A DNA stretch of 49,984 bases from Thiomicrorhabdus sp. (GCA_015487015.1 WFQP01000025.1:1-49984); one strand, 5' to 3'; numbered from the stretch's first letter, positions 38,479 to 47,414 are shown. Program-made: numbers and translations. The notes: generated by a model not told the origin, from the sequence alone.

Positions 38479-39724
38479 AACGTAGTGCCTCAGCTGGTTG
38501 CAGTTTTGCGGCCTTTCTAGCAGGGTACAACGTGGCTAACAGAGTCAACACAAAGGCCAACCCCGTTACCGACCAAACATCGCTCCACTCTACTTTAGAA
38601 GGCACGCTGCTAATGTAATAAACATCTGCAGGAAAAAACTCAATCCCCAATAGGGTTTCGATAAAGGGAATAATCACATCAATATTAAAGGCCAAACTCA
38701 ACCCCCCCACCAAGCCCATTAAAGAGCCAAGTACCCCAATAACCAACCCTTGAATAATAAAAATAAGCTGAATACTGGTAGGCGAAGCACCAATGGTTCT
38801 CAACACTGCAATGTCACCCTGCTTATCGGTCACCACCATCACCATCGTTGAGACAATATTAAACGTGGCGACCATAATAATTAAGGCCAAAACAATAAAC
38901 ATCATTCGCTTTTCCATCTCAATCGCTCTAAAAAAGTTGGCATGTTGCTGTGTCCAATCTCGTAAATACAAGGTTTTATCTGCCACTTTTGCCAATTGGT
39001 TTTTTACTTTTGCAACCAAAAACATATCATCCAGTTTTAACTGCAATGCACTGACCGAATCGCCATATTTAAAGACTTTTTTAGCATCATCAATATGAAT
39101 AATCGCTAATCCACTATCATACTCGTGCATTCCTGCCTCAAATACACCAACCACAGTAAAGCGCTTAATTCGTGGCACCATTCCCACGGGTGAAATAGTT
39201 CCTTGCGGGGCAATCAGTGTCACTTTATCCCCTACAACCACCCCTAAACTTATCGCTAATTCACTGCCCAAAATCATGCGGTATTTTTTAGCCTTTAAAT
39301 CCGCCAACTGACTCGCGCCCAGCATTTTACTGTCAATGTCTGCCACACTATTTTCCAGCTCGGGCAATACACCTCGAACCGCCACACCTTTTACTTCCCC
39401 CGCATGACTTAACATGCCCTGCTCCATAATATTCGGGGCTGCACCTGTTACATGAGGCTGGTTAATCATCTGATTATAAAGTGAGTTCCAATCTTCTAAA
39501 CGATTGTTCTGTTCGTTAATGGTCATGTGTGCCGTCATGCCTAAAATACGGTCTCGTAGCTCCTCTTGAAAACCATTCATAATCGACATAATGGTGATCA
39601 ACGCGGTCACGCCCAGAGCAATTCCCACCATCGACGAAAAGGAGATAAAGGAGATAAATCCATTACGCCTTTTGGCGCGCGTATAGCGCAACCCTAAAAA
39701 TAGTTCATAAGGAACTTTAAACAT
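38471..39724 (-). CDS. lolC: Lipoprotein-releasing ABC transporter permease (LolC/LolE family)
   Basis: The 417-residue inner-membrane protein has a first transmembrane helix near 22-48, a large periplasmic domain (about 50-265), and three further helices near 270-295, 315-345 and 380-400, the LolC/E topology. The C-terminal ATLYPARKAAKLQPAEALRYE is the family hallmark. Only one permease gene is present beside lolD, so the transporter may be a LolF-like homodimer or the second permease may lie elsewhere. A G7 run (38708-38702) encodes Gly-Gly in a membrane helix. Confidence 0.93.
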   Translation of the reverse strand: MFKVPYELFLGLRYTRAKRRNGFISFISFSSMVGIALGVTALITIMSIMNGFQEELRDRILGMTAHMTINEQNNRLEDWNSLYNQMINQPHVTGAAPNIMEQGMLSHAGEVKGVAVRGVLPELENSVADIDSKMLGASQLADLKAKKYRMILGSELAISLGVVVGDKVTLIAPQGTISPVGMVPRIKRFTVVGVFEAGMHEYDSGLAIIHIDDAKKVFKYGDSVSALQLKLDDMFLVAKVKNQLAKVADKTLYLRDWTQQHANFFRAIEMEKRMMFIVLALIIMVATFNIVSTMVMVVTDKQGDIAVLRTIGASPTSIQLIFIIQGLVIGVLGSLMGLVGGLSLAFNIDVIIPFIETLLGIEFFPADVYYISSVPSKVEWSDVWSVTGLAFVLTLLATLYPARKAAKLQPAEALRYE

Positions 39725-39747
39725 AACAATGCAAACCCTTTTACAAA

Positions 39748-40389
39748 TTAATGAGAATCATCCGAATCATGCTTGTGAATCGGATTAAATACCGGCAGGC
39801 TGTAATTGCCAATAATGGCTAAAATACGCAAACTAAAGACCACCACAATACACAAAATTACCGCTACTTCTTGCTGCTCAAACACACCAGCCGCCAACAA
39901 CATTACACTAGCACCCACAAAACTGGCCGTGGCATAAATTTCTTTACGAAAAATTAAAGGAACTTCACCCACTAAAACGTCACGAATAACCCCTCCAGCG
40001 GCGCCAGTCATAATGGCGGTCATAATAATAATGGGATCACTCAAGCCTAAATCCATCGCTTTTTGTGCGCCAATCGCCGTAAAAACGGCCAGCCCCAACG
40101 CATCTAAATACAAAAGCAAACGCATAGGGGCAGGCTTAAATTTAGCGTAAAAAAACATAAACAATGCCGCTACCACCACAATATAAATATACAGAGGTTG
40201 CGTGACCCAAAAAACGGGCTGATCTAAAATAAGATCACGTAAAGTTCCCCCCCCTATCGCCGTGACCATCGCAATCACAATGGCACCAAATAGGTCTAAT
40301 TGCTTGCGACTGGCCGCCAACAATCCTGTGATGGCAAACACCACCGTCCCCAGTAAATCCAGTGCACTTATTGTCATATCAAAATTCAT
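39748..40389 (-). CDS. TRIC-family (UPF0126/YadS-like) membrane protein
   Basis: The protein is about 213 residues from ATG 40389, with seven hydrophobic segments arranged as an internal duplication: AIGGGTLRDLILD in the first half and AAGGVIRDVLVGE in the second are the paired glycine-rich kinks of prokaryotic TRIC cation channels. The open frame runs back to 40509, but the added 40 residues lack a family match and have no ribosome-binding site. A TATAAT (40401-40396) lies only 6 bases before ATG 40389, so the transcript may be leaderless. A G8 run encodes part of the first GGG motif. Confidence 0.87.
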   Translation of the reverse strand: MNFDMTISALDLLGTVVFAITGLLAASRKQLDLFGAIVIAMVTAIGGGTLRDLILDQPVFWVTQPLYIYIVVVAALFMFFYAKFKPAPMRLLLYLDALGLAVFTAIGAQKAMDLGLSDPIIIMTAIMTGAAGGVIRDVLVGEVPLIFRKEIYATASFVGASVMLLAAGVFEQQEVAVILCIVVVFSLRILAIIGNYSLPVFNPIHKHDSDDSH

Positions 40390-40626
40390 GCGCACATTAT
40401 AGAGGCTATCACCCAAAAAAAGAAAAAAAGGAGGACGTATATAAAAAAGGAGATAGGAGAGAGAGTTCGACTTACAACAAGTAAAAAATAAAAAAGCCCC
40501 TGAACTCAATTAAGTTCAGAGGCTTAACATCAAAAACCACATCAAGCTCAAACGAGCATTAAGAGATTGATTAAAAGGCCTTTTTAACTGTTTTTTTAGC
40601 GGACTTTGCAATTTCCATTACTGACT
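40390..40626. other. Intergenic region between the TRIC gene and the cyclase gene
   Basis: It holds the promoter-like TATAAT of the TRIC gene, a purine-rich plus-strand stretch at 40425-40470, and the terminator of the cyclase at 40490-40526. No further gene is recognisable. Confidence 0.5.
40490..40526 (-). terminator. Terminator of the diguanylate cyclase gene
   Basis: On the minus strand AGCCTCTGAACTT pairs with AGTTCAGGGGCT with one mismatch, followed by TTTTTTATTTTTT. It lies about 100 bases after the cyclase stop. Confidence 0.75.
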
Positions 40627-42396
40627 CTATTTTTTATTGGGTGGCTCATTTGCAGTACAGACCTTATTTTTTCCAGAACGTTTTGCTTGATACAAAGCAA
40701 CATCTGCTTTTTTAATCAGTTCATCAATGGTTAAACCAGACTGATAAGAAGCCACTCCTAAACTTACCGTTACCTTTGTCACGACTTCAAAAGGATGATT
40801 TGCAATAGCAATACACAAACCTTCAGCTATTTGAACAGCCATGTCCTCTTCTATTTTAGGGAGCATAATAATAAATTCTTCCCCCCCAAACCGACAAAGA
40901 GTATCCACCTCTCTTACAAAACGACTGGCTACTTTAACCAATTCAATCAACACCAAGTCACCCACATCGTGGCCATGCTGGTCATTAATTTTTTTAAAAT
41001 TATCAACATCCAATAAAATTAAAGAAAAGGTATCATTAAATCGTTTACTACGACGAATTTCTCCTTCAGCGATTTTCATAAATGAATACCGGTTATCAAC
41101 CCCCGTTAAACAATCGGTTCGAGCAAGCACCTCAAGTTCATCATTAATATCTTCCAATGCTTCAGTTCTTTTTAAGACCTTTTTTTCGAGTTGCTCATTC
41201 CACTCAAGCAACTCTTTATTTTTCTCTTCAACCTCTAAACGATACCGCCATAATAAACGAAATACAGCCAGCGAAAGTAATACAGATACCCCAATTGAAA
41301 TAATAAAAACCCAAAACGCTATATTTAATAATTGGTCTATCTTTTTTTGGTTCAATGCAATACTTTCAATAATCTTAGGAGCTAACTCCCTAACAATATC
41401 TTCTGGATAAAAGCCACTACCGACAATCCAATCTGAATTAGGTACGGCTTTGACATAAGACAGCTTTAGCTCAACTTTATTTTGGCTTGGATTCATCCAT
41501 AGATATTCAATAAATTGAGTATTCGAAGGGTTTTCAGCCGCTTGCAATACTTTTTTATACAAGGCTTTATATGCTGTATCACTCGCACCGCTATCTTTAT
41601 AACTCAACCCCACCCACTCAGGGCGTGCACTGTTTAATAAAATAGCTCCCTTTAAATCCATGACAAAAAAGTAGTTTTGGCTACTGCCACTTAACTGTCG
41701 AATCTCAGACAAAAGTTTTTTATCTGCTCGTTTTGTTGCAATATCTAAGTACTCAGCAGAGCCTAAATACCAGTTATAAAACCCAAGACTTTTTACAAAA
41801 GCCAATTGCTCAAATTGCTCATCTGTCCCGATTTTTGGCCGAGTAAATGTATCCCATAAAAAGCCTTCACCCCCATCACGCGTCAGAGCAATTTCCTCTT
41901 TAATCACGGCTCGCCCTGTAGCATCTTTAAAGTCAATAATGGAAGTTCCCTCTAAATGCTGTAAATACCCTGGAGCTAGTTGAAAATTTCCATCAAAATC
42001 TAATATCCAAATAAAACTCTCACCATCATTCCAAGTTAAAGGACGCAATGCTTCAATAATTAACGACTTTACCTCTTGTTCAGGCTGGGTGGATGAATAA
42101 CGATCATGCAAAGCCACGGCAATACCATATGCATCCTCAACACGTTGTTGAATGCGATCATGTAATTCATCCTTAACCACCGACTTTTGATGAACCGCCA
42201 AATCAACAATACTATTTACTTTAGATTGAATTTCTGCCTTAACACTGTCTATCGTGTTTTGCTCCATAATAGACACACTGCTTTCCAGCTTTTCAGATTC
42301 TGCTTGAATTACAATATAAGAAAGTAGTACAACCATTAACGGAATAACCAACATTGGGCCAATGGCTAACAGCGTAATCCAGTTTCGGTGTTTCAT
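40627..42396 (-). CDS. Membrane diguanylate cyclase with Cache-type sensor and GGDEF domain
   Basis: This is predicted to make cyclic di-GMP. One N-terminal transmembrane helix (about 10-30) is followed by a periplasmic region of about 310 residues with two Cache_2-like repeats (around FIWILDFDGNFQLAP and NYFFVMDLKGAILLNS), a second helix (about 350-375), a coiled coil, and a GGDEF domain. The active site reads GGEEF, and the inhibitory I-site RxxD (REVD) stands five residues before it, so product inhibition is likely. The frame opens at GTG 42408; ATG 42396 is the more probable start. The G7 tract at 40887-40881 encodes the catalytic Gly-Gly itself. No ligand is predictable. It is monocistronic. 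Confidence 0.92.
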   Translation of the reverse strand: MKHRNWITLLAIGPMLVIPLMVVLLSYIVIQAESEKLESSVSIMEQNTIDSVKAEIQSKVNSIVDLAVHQKSVVKDELHDRIQQRVEDAYGIAVALHDRYSSTQPEQEVKSLIIEALRPLTWNDGESFIWILDFDGNFQLAPGYLQHLEGTSIIDFKDATGRAVIKEEIALTRDGGEGFLWDTFTRPKIGTDEQFEQLAFVKSLGFYNWYLGSAEYLDIATKRADKKLLSEIRQLSGSSQNYFFVMDLKGAILLNSARPEWVGLSYKDSGASDTAYKALYKKVLQAAENPSNTQFIEYLWMNPSQNKVELKLSYVKAVPNSDWIVGSGFYPEDIVRELAPKIIESIALNQKKIDQLLNIAFWVFIISIGVSVLLSLAVFRLLWRYRLEVEEKNKELLEWNEQLEKKVLKRTEALEDINDELEVLARTDCLTGVDNRYSFMKIAEGEIRRSKRFNDTFSLILLDVDNFKKINDQHGHDVGDLVLIELVKVASRFVREVDTLCRFGGEEFIIMLPKIEEDMAVQIAEGLCIAIANHPFEVVTKVTVSLGVASYQSGLTIDELIKKADVALYQAKRSGKNKVCTANEPPNKK

Positions 42397-42605
42397 AAGA
42401 TTTACCACTAAAAAAATAGGAGAAATAAAATTCTGGGCATTCTCGCACTAAAGTAGATAAAAATCCACCAAACTAAGCATTAACATCAACATACAAACAA
42501 CCTTCTAAAAAGCATTCAACTATTTTTTGAACACATTCCCCCCTAAATAAAAAGCCAAGTGAGCTATTTAACCCTTCCCATGGCTTACTCTCCCTATAAT
42601 TAACA

Positions 42606-42634
42606 TTTATAAACTCATTTTTTTTAGATATAAT
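42606..42634 (+). promoter_or_regulatory. Promoter of the PCMT-family gene
   Basis: TTTATA (42606-42611) and a perfect TATAAT (42629-42634) with a 17-base spacer lie about 40 bases before the start codon. Confidence 0.6.
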
Positions 42635-42675
42635 CGCAAGATTAAAAAATAGACATCGACTACAAGGATATTCAT

Positions 42676-43326
42676 ATGGATTTAGATCAAGCCCGTTTTT
42701 TCATGGTAGAGCAACAAATTCGACCATGGGATGTGTTGGACCCCAAAATTCTTGATTTATTGCAGGATACACCTCGTCACCTTTTTGTAGAAAAAGACAA
42801 TGAAGAGCTTGCTTACAGTGATATTGAGCTACCCATTGGCTCAAAACAAGCCATGATGTTTCCACGCGTAGAAGGTCGATTATTACAAGCTGTAGACATT
42901 GATTCATCAGAACGTGTCTTAGAAATTGGAACGGGAAGTGGCTACCTAACCGCCTTAATCGCCAAGCAAGCAAAATCAGTGGATACCGTTGAGTTGCATG
43001 CCAACCTGCAAGAAGCGGCTAAACCTCGCTTAAAATCGTTTGAAAACATCACATTTCATACCGGAGATGGCAGTACAAACTGGAATGATGGACAAGAGTA
43101 CGATGTAATTATCTTAACGGGGTCTGTTATTGACATCCCACAAGCTTATAAAGAAAAGCTCACATTAGGTGGCCGCTTATGTGTTGTGGCTGGTAATGCA
43201 CCCGCCATGACCGCACAAGTAATCACCCGCATAAGTCAGCAAGAGTGGGAAGTCGAGACTTTATTTGAAACAGAGTTAACTGCACTCACCTCACCTACTC
43301 AAAACACCAACGCCTTCTCTTTTTAA
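42676..43326 (+). CDS. Protein-L-isoaspartate O-methyltransferase family protein
   Basis: The 216-residue cytoplasmic SAM-dependent methyltransferase has motif I VLEIGTGSGYLTALIA (about 78-93) and the family opening MVEQQIRPWDVLDPKILD, seen in the proteobacterial PCMT-like group that differs from true Pcm. The predicted role is repair of isoaspartyl residues or a related methylation; several members of this subgroup lack shown Pcm activity, so the substrate is open. AAGGA 7 bases upstream fixes the start. It has its own promoter and terminator and is convergent with the fli genes. Confidence 0.88.
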   Translation: MDLDQARFFMVEQQIRPWDVLDPKILDLLQDTPRHLFVEKDNEELAYSDIELPIGSKQAMMFPRVEGRLLQAVDIDSSERVLEIGTGSGYLTALIAKQAKSVDTVELHANLQEAAKPRLKSFENITFHTGDGSTNWNDGQEYDVIILTGSVIDIPQAYKEKLTLGGRLCVVAGNAPAMTAQVITRISQQEWEVETLFETELTALTSPTQNTNAFSF

Positions 43327-43349
43327 TTAAGCCCTTAAAAAGTACACAT

Positions 43350-43382
43350 AAAAAAGGCCTGTCATCTAACAGGCCTTTTTAA
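43350..43382. terminator. Bidirectional terminator between the PCMT gene and fliT
   Basis: AAAAAGGCCTGT and ACAGGCCTTTTT are perfect arms around a 6-base loop, with T-runs on both strands. It serves both converging transcripts. Confidence 0.93.
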
Positions 43383-43400
43383 ACACTCTAAAATTAAAAA

Positions 43401-43691
43401 TTATTCAAGATAAGATTTAATGGATGAAATATTCTTAGTATTTTTTCCTAACTGATCTAGCAATACCCTTTGCTCTTTTCCCATGCAAGCTTGAATTTTT
43501 TGATTATCTTTTATTAACTCCTCTCCTGTTAGCTGTAGCGCATCGCCATAGCACTTAACGGAAGATTGTAATAAAAACATCCAACCACTCTCTAAGTCTG
43601 AAAAACGATTCCAATCTTTTTTTTGTGCAGCATCCAACATATTTTTAGAGTGAGTGAGTAATTTTAACTTTGTCACTTCAAGCGAGTCCAT
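43401..43691 (-). CDS. fliT: Probable flagellar chaperone FliT
   Basis: The 96-residue, highly helical, soluble protein lies 3 bases after fliS, where fliT normally sits. WNRFSDLESGWMFLLQ (about 27-42) resembles the FliT helix pattern, but FliT proteins are poorly conserved, so the call leans on context. FliT is the export chaperone of the cap protein FliD, and in enteric bacteria it also restrains FlhDC. An AAGG upstream supports the start. It is the last gene of the fliDST operon. Confidence 0.72.
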   Translation of the reverse strand: MDSLEVTKLKLLTHSKNMLDAAQKKDWNRFSDLESGWMFLLQSSVKCYGDALQLTGEELIKDNQKIQACMGKEQRVLLDQLGKNTKNISSIKSYLE

Positions 43692-43694
43692 AAT

Positions 43695-44129
43695 TTAACC
43701 CTTAACCTTATCCAGTTGCTCTTTAGAGAATCGTTTAAAGTTATCCGGCATCTCTGACCATGCCTCCTTAAGTACAGTGATATGACCCAGTACCTCATTT
43801 AATACAACAGGGTTGTTTTGGGTAGAAGCCGTAAATAGAGTACGGTAACAGTAATCATACAAACCATACAAGTTTTGAGCGACTTCCCCACCCTTATCCA
43901 AATCAACACCTGCTCTTAATGCATTTAAAATAGCCAATGCTTTATTAACATGCTCTGCTTTTTTTTCATAGTTTTTTTGCTCAATAAAGACTTTGGCCAA
44001 GTTCATGTTTTTAATGGCACCTTCATACAGCATTTCAACTAATTTATGTGGCGTTGCTTCAGAAACAGCTGTCTCAACATAGTTATTAGCATATTGTTTA
44101 GTAAATTGTCTCTTAAGTGCTAAGTTCAT
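43695..44129 (-). CDS. fliS: Flagellar export chaperone FliS
   Basis: FliS binds the C-terminus of flagellin in the cytoplasm and prevents early polymerisation. In this small four-helix protein of about 144 residues, YANNYVETAVSEATPHKLVEMLYEGAI spans the conserved N-terminal helix and the flagellin-binding surface. The frame can be read from TTG 44135, but AGGA with a 7-base spacer points to ATG 44129. It is 12-18 bases after fliD and coupled to fliT. Confidence 0.95.
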   Translation of the reverse strand: MNLALKRQFTKQYANNYVETAVSEATPHKLVEMLYEGAIKNMNLAKVFIEQKNYEKKAEHVNKALAILNALRAGVDLDKGGEVAQNLYGLYDYCYRTLFTASTQNNPVVLNEVLGHITVLKEAWSEMPDNFKRFSKEQLDKVKG

Positions 44130-44147
44130 GATCAAATCCTATCCACA

Positions 44148-46472
44148 TTAATTATTATTGTTATTTGAGAACGTTGCAGTCAAAAAATCACTGGTCTGCT
44201 CAGTACTGGATAACAAAGCCTGCAATGCACCAAACTCGATTTGATATTTTAATAAAAGCTTATCGTAACGAGTGTCTAGCTTCTCTCTTTTTTCCTCATA
44301 ATCGATACTCTTTTCACTCAACGACTCAATTCTATTTTTAACTAAACCATTTTCGTCTTCAAACAAGCGCTGAATAGTATCCTCTAAACGGCTTGCAAAC
44401 CCCTGTGAAAAGTTAATATCGCCTCGTGCACCCGTTGTTCCACCTAAAATTTCAAACTCTAACCCTCGAACTTCTGCTGGCGAAGAACCGATAATAGCAA
44501 AGTCAGATATTTTCACTTTACGACCATCTTCCCCATCCACATAAGCCCCCAAGCTTAAACTGCCTGTTGCTGTGGTAATCGTACCATCCAAATTCAAACC
44601 ACTATCTGTTAAATCCGCTGCTAGCCCAGCATTGCCGAGGTTAGTAAAGTTAGATAAAGTCACATTTGATGCAATTCCATAACGATCTGATGCTATATTC
44701 AACACACCACCTTCTGTAGATATATTCACCGAAGCGCCCGAGCCAGAGACCTCTGTTAAACCATTAATATTATTTTGTAACGTATTGGCCAACTCATCCA
44801 ATGTGTACTTATCCGCCGCAACACTTGCCGTAACCGTCGTCGAAGCGTTGATTGAAACATCAAAACTCCCAGGAGCTGCAGATAAATCAATCAAAGCATC
44901 TCCTGTATACGCTGTGTTTGCAGCAAAGCCTTGGTTGGTCATATTTGTCATCGCTGATAAATCTAATGTACCGTCAGCTGTCGTAACCTCATATCTGGAC
45001 TGCGAAACATCATAAGCAACAGAAACCGTCGGTCCGGCAAGGGCGGCATTAATGTCCAATTGCATTTGAGCTGCCACATCCTCTTTTGTTGCATAGTTTC
45101 CTGCGGTTAAATTAACAGCCACATTGGCAGCTCCATTAATTGAAACTTCCAGCCCAGCACCCGCATCAATAGTTAAAGCTGCTGTTGGATCAAATACACG
45201 GTCTCCATTAGCTCGAAATTCATTCGCAGCAAACGTAACACCCCCTCCCGAAACTGACGCACGTTCAGCCACTTGAGTTATATCAATGGCATAGTTTCCA
45301 GCGACCGTTTCATCACTGCCACCAATCACATTTACTAAAGGATCGGTACTACTACCCCCTTTTGAAAAAACCAGCCCGAGTGCATCTAAATTATTTGTTG
45401 CTACGGAGTCCAAAATACCACGATCTAAAACCATTTGACCTTCTCGGTCAATTGAAATACCAACGGAAGCGAGCGTATTTGGGTCTGATAACTGAGAAAT
45501 ACTGCCACTTAACGCATCCCTTAACTGCCCTTTTAAATCCCTTAGAAGCGAGCTACCTGATAAATCGCCAAAATAATCAAACTCTGGTGACTCTTCCTCA
45601 GCGGCCGTTAACGTTTTATACGAACCTAAATCATCTAAAATGGTTTCCAGCTGGTTATAAACCTCTACAAAATTCGAAACGGTATCCACAACCTTTTGGG
45701 TATCGGATGCAACACCTACACTTTGAACGGTCGTTGATACCGACTTAAGCTGAATATTTAAACCATCAATAACACCACTAAAATCATTCGTGCTATTGGC
45801 GATATTAAGTCCATTAATACTCATCACAGCATCTCTTGCTTCTGCCGTAGTGGTAAGCCCATCTACATCAAAATCTGCTAACCCTGATAGAGCAATATTA
45901 GACGCCGCACCCGTATCCTTAGAAGAGAACATAATTTGATATTGTCCACCGTTATTCACAATGGAGGCATTCACACCATAATCGCCATTATTTACAATAG
46001 ACTGTAACCCCTCCAAAGTATTATTAGAGGCATCAATCACAATGTCTTTTGTCTGCCCTCCCACACTAATACTCAATGTTCCCGTAGAAATAGTGTCTGA
46101 GGCTGAACTGTACGTTTTATTCGAGACCAAAGTATGCGCTTGCGCCAACTGTTTTGACTCAATTTGATAATTTCCCGTTACAGCTTGTCCTGTAGCCTGA
46201 ACGGCCACAACCGTCTCATCTGAAGAACTCACAGAACGTGATTCGAATAAATCGGGGGATGAAAGGTCAACTAAGTACGAATTAAAGGCCTGAATATTTG
46301 TATCTAAATACGTAATCGCCGCTAACTCTAAATTATTTTTTTCTTCTTTTTTGTCTAACGTTGCGCGAGGGCTGGCAACACTTGCATCAGCCATGACCTT
46401 TGCCATGCTACCGCTATCAAAGGTGCTATTTGTTAAGCTATTTAATAGCGTAGTACCAATTTCGTTCGCCAT
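44148..46472 (-). CDS. fliD: Flagellar filament cap protein FliD, enlarged
   Basis: FliD (hook-associated protein 2) forms the cap under which flagellin folds at the filament tip. From ATG 46472 (AGGAG, 7-base spacer) the protein is 774 residues, well above the roughly 450-500 of many FliD proteins. The FliD N-terminal domain and a first Flagellin_IN-like motif come first. A region around residues 390-660 then carries two related modules (compare LEVSINGAANVAVNL and FDVSINASTTVTASV). The C-terminal coiled coil (about 700-755) follows, ending in a poly-Asn tail. The frame upstream to 46517 is probably not translated. A sigma-28 promoter precedes it. Confidence 0.93.
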   Translation of the reverse strand: MANEIGTTLLNSLTNSTFDSGSMAKVMADASVASPRATLDKKEEKNNLELAAITYLDTNIQAFNSYLVDLSSPDLFESRSVSSSDETVVAVQATGQAVTGNYQIESKQLAQAHTLVSNKTYSSASDTISTGTLSISVGGQTKDIVIDASNNTLEGLQSIVNNGDYGVNASIVNNGGQYQIMFSSKDTGAASNIALSGLADFDVDGLTTTAEARDAVMSINGLNIANSTNDFSGVIDGLNIQLKSVSTTVQSVGVASDTQKVVDTVSNFVEVYNQLETILDDLGSYKTLTAAEEESPEFDYFGDLSGSSLLRDLKGQLRDALSGSISQLSDPNTLASVGISIDREGQMVLDRGILDSVATNNLDALGLVFSKGGSSTDPLVNVIGGSDETVAGNYAIDITQVAERASVSGGGVTFAANEFRANGDRVFDPTAALTIDAGAGLEVSINGAANVAVNLTAGNYATKEDVAAQMQLDINAALAGPTVSVAYDVSQSRYEVTTADGTLDLSAMTNMTNQGFAANTAYTGDALIDLSAAPGSFDVSINASTTVTASVAADKYTLDELANTLQNNINGLTEVSGSGASVNISTEGGVLNIASDRYGIASNVTLSNFTNLGNAGLAADLTDSGLNLDGTITTATGSLSLGAYVDGEDGRKVKISDFAIIGSSPAEVRGLEFEILGGTTGARGDINFSQGFASRLEDTIQRLFEDENGLVKNRIESLSEKSIDYEEKREKLDTRYDKLLLKYQIEFGALQALLSSTEQTSDFLTATFSNNNNN

Positions 46473-46567
46473 AATTGTACTCCTAGTTGGTAAAACGTAT
46501 TTTTTATAATCCATCATTTAAAGCACTAAAAATGCCAAAACATCGGTTTATAACTTGGATACTAAGT

Positions 46568-46594
46568 ACATCGGCTAAAGAGACAAAAACTTTA
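46568..46594 (-). promoter_or_regulatory. Sigma-28 (FliA) promoter of fliDST
   Basis: On the minus strand TAAAGTTT (46594-46587), an 11-base spacer and GCCGATGT (46575-46568) match the FliA consensus TAAAGTTT-N11-GCCGATAA at 14 of 16 positions. The start codon of fliD lies about 96 bases downstream. Confidence 0.9.
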
Positions 46595-46632
46595 GAGGTT
46601 CTTTATCTAAAAGTAAGATAAAAAATATTAAA

Positions 46633-47412
46633 TTAACCTGTACGCAGTGCCAAAATAGATTCAATACTCATTTCTTCTTGATAACAAACAAATTCAGGCT
46701 CTTTTAACTTAATCGCTAACATCGACATCCTATCAGCCAACTCATTGCCTTCCACCCCCACATGCCCATTTACATGAAGCACTTGAACGTTGGTTTTAAT
46801 GGCTTGATAGCGTTCAAACATCTCTTGAATAAGAGGCAGGTTTTTAATTTCCCCCCCCGCCTTTTTCCATCCTTTTTTTTGCCAACCTTCTGCCCATTGC
46901 GTAATGCACTGAATGGAGTATTTAGAATCACAAAAAATAGCGACACTTTGCCCAGAATCACTCTCTTTTTTTGCCATAATAAAGGCTTGATTCAATGCAT
47001 TCAGCTCCGCTGTGTTGTTAGTACCTTGGGGGTTGTATAATCCATACCAAAGAGATTCAAGTGACTCATTACGGTACAATGCCATGCCCGAGCCTGCTTT
47101 ACCAGGGTTTGGATCGCAACCACCGTCTGTAAATATTTTAACTTCAATAGGCAGTGACGCAATTTCAGAAGCTGTGTAGGTTTTTACCCCTTGTCGCTTT
47201 GTTGGTTGAGTTTTTAATTTCTTCCCCCCCCCTTTTTTATCAACGTCTGCCGTAACTCGCCCGCCTTTAAACGCTGTTTGCGCATCAGATAAACTTGTAA
47301 ATGACTTATACCTTGCCCCGGCAAATTTATCCACTTGACGCTTGCACTGATTCCAGTCGGTATAAATACCAGGCTCTCTGCCTTGCCAAACCACATAAAA
47401 CTTTTTGGCCAT
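46633..47412 (-). CDS. Ribonuclease HI with N-terminal hybrid-binding (viroplasmin-like) domain
   Basis: The 259-residue protein has two domains. Residues 3-48 (KFYVVWQGREPGIY) are the RNase H N-terminal RNA-DNA hybrid-binding domain also found in eukaryotic RNase H1. Residues about 90-235 are the catalytic domain with Asp96 (FTDGG), Glu in NNTAELNAL, Asp in FCDSKYS, and His and Asp in GHVGVEGNELADR. The linker contains KKGGGKK, encoded by an A6G9 run (47237-47224 region); a G8 run also lies in the catalytic domain. It starts 2 bases after the RIO kinase stop. A second, single-domain RNase HI is at 20289. Confidence 0.93.
   Translation of the reverse strand: MAKKFYVVWQGREPGIYTDWNQCKRQVDKFAGARYKSFTSLSDAQTAFKGGRVTADVDKKGGGKKLKTQPTKRQGVKTYTASEIASLPIEVKIFTDGGCDPNPGKAGSGMALYRNESLESLWYGLYNPQGTNNTAELNALNQAFIMAKKESDSGQSVAIFCDSKYSIQCITQWAEGWQKKGWKKAGGEIKNLPLIQEMFERYQAIKTNVQVLHVNGHVGVEGNELADRMSMLAIKLKEPEFVCYQEEMSIESILALRTG
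47224..47232 (-). repeat. G9 tract in the RNase HI linker
   Basis: Six A followed by nine G on the coding strand encode Lys-Lys-Gly-Gly-Gly (residues 59-63), between the hybrid-binding and catalytic domains. Confidence 0.92.
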
Positions 47413-47414
47413 AT

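Noticed and set aside
40390-40509. N-terminal 40 residues of the TRIC-family frame
   Set aside because: Not typical of the family, no ribosome-binding site, and a -10 box lies within this stretch.
40841-41410. 189-residue plus-strand frame antisense to the diguanylate cyclase
   Set aside because: Ser/Thr/Asn-rich shadow of a well-supported GGDEF gene, with no ribosome-binding site or family match.
46473-46517. Upstream extension of fliD to 46517
   Set aside because: No ribosome-binding site there, while AGGAG is correctly spaced before ATG 46472, which also gives the usual FliD N-terminus.
46595-46632. Short inverted repeat (TTTATCT/AGATAAA) downstream of the RNase HI gene
   Set aside because: Only 7-bp AT-rich arms and no following T-run on either strand; not convincing as a terminator.
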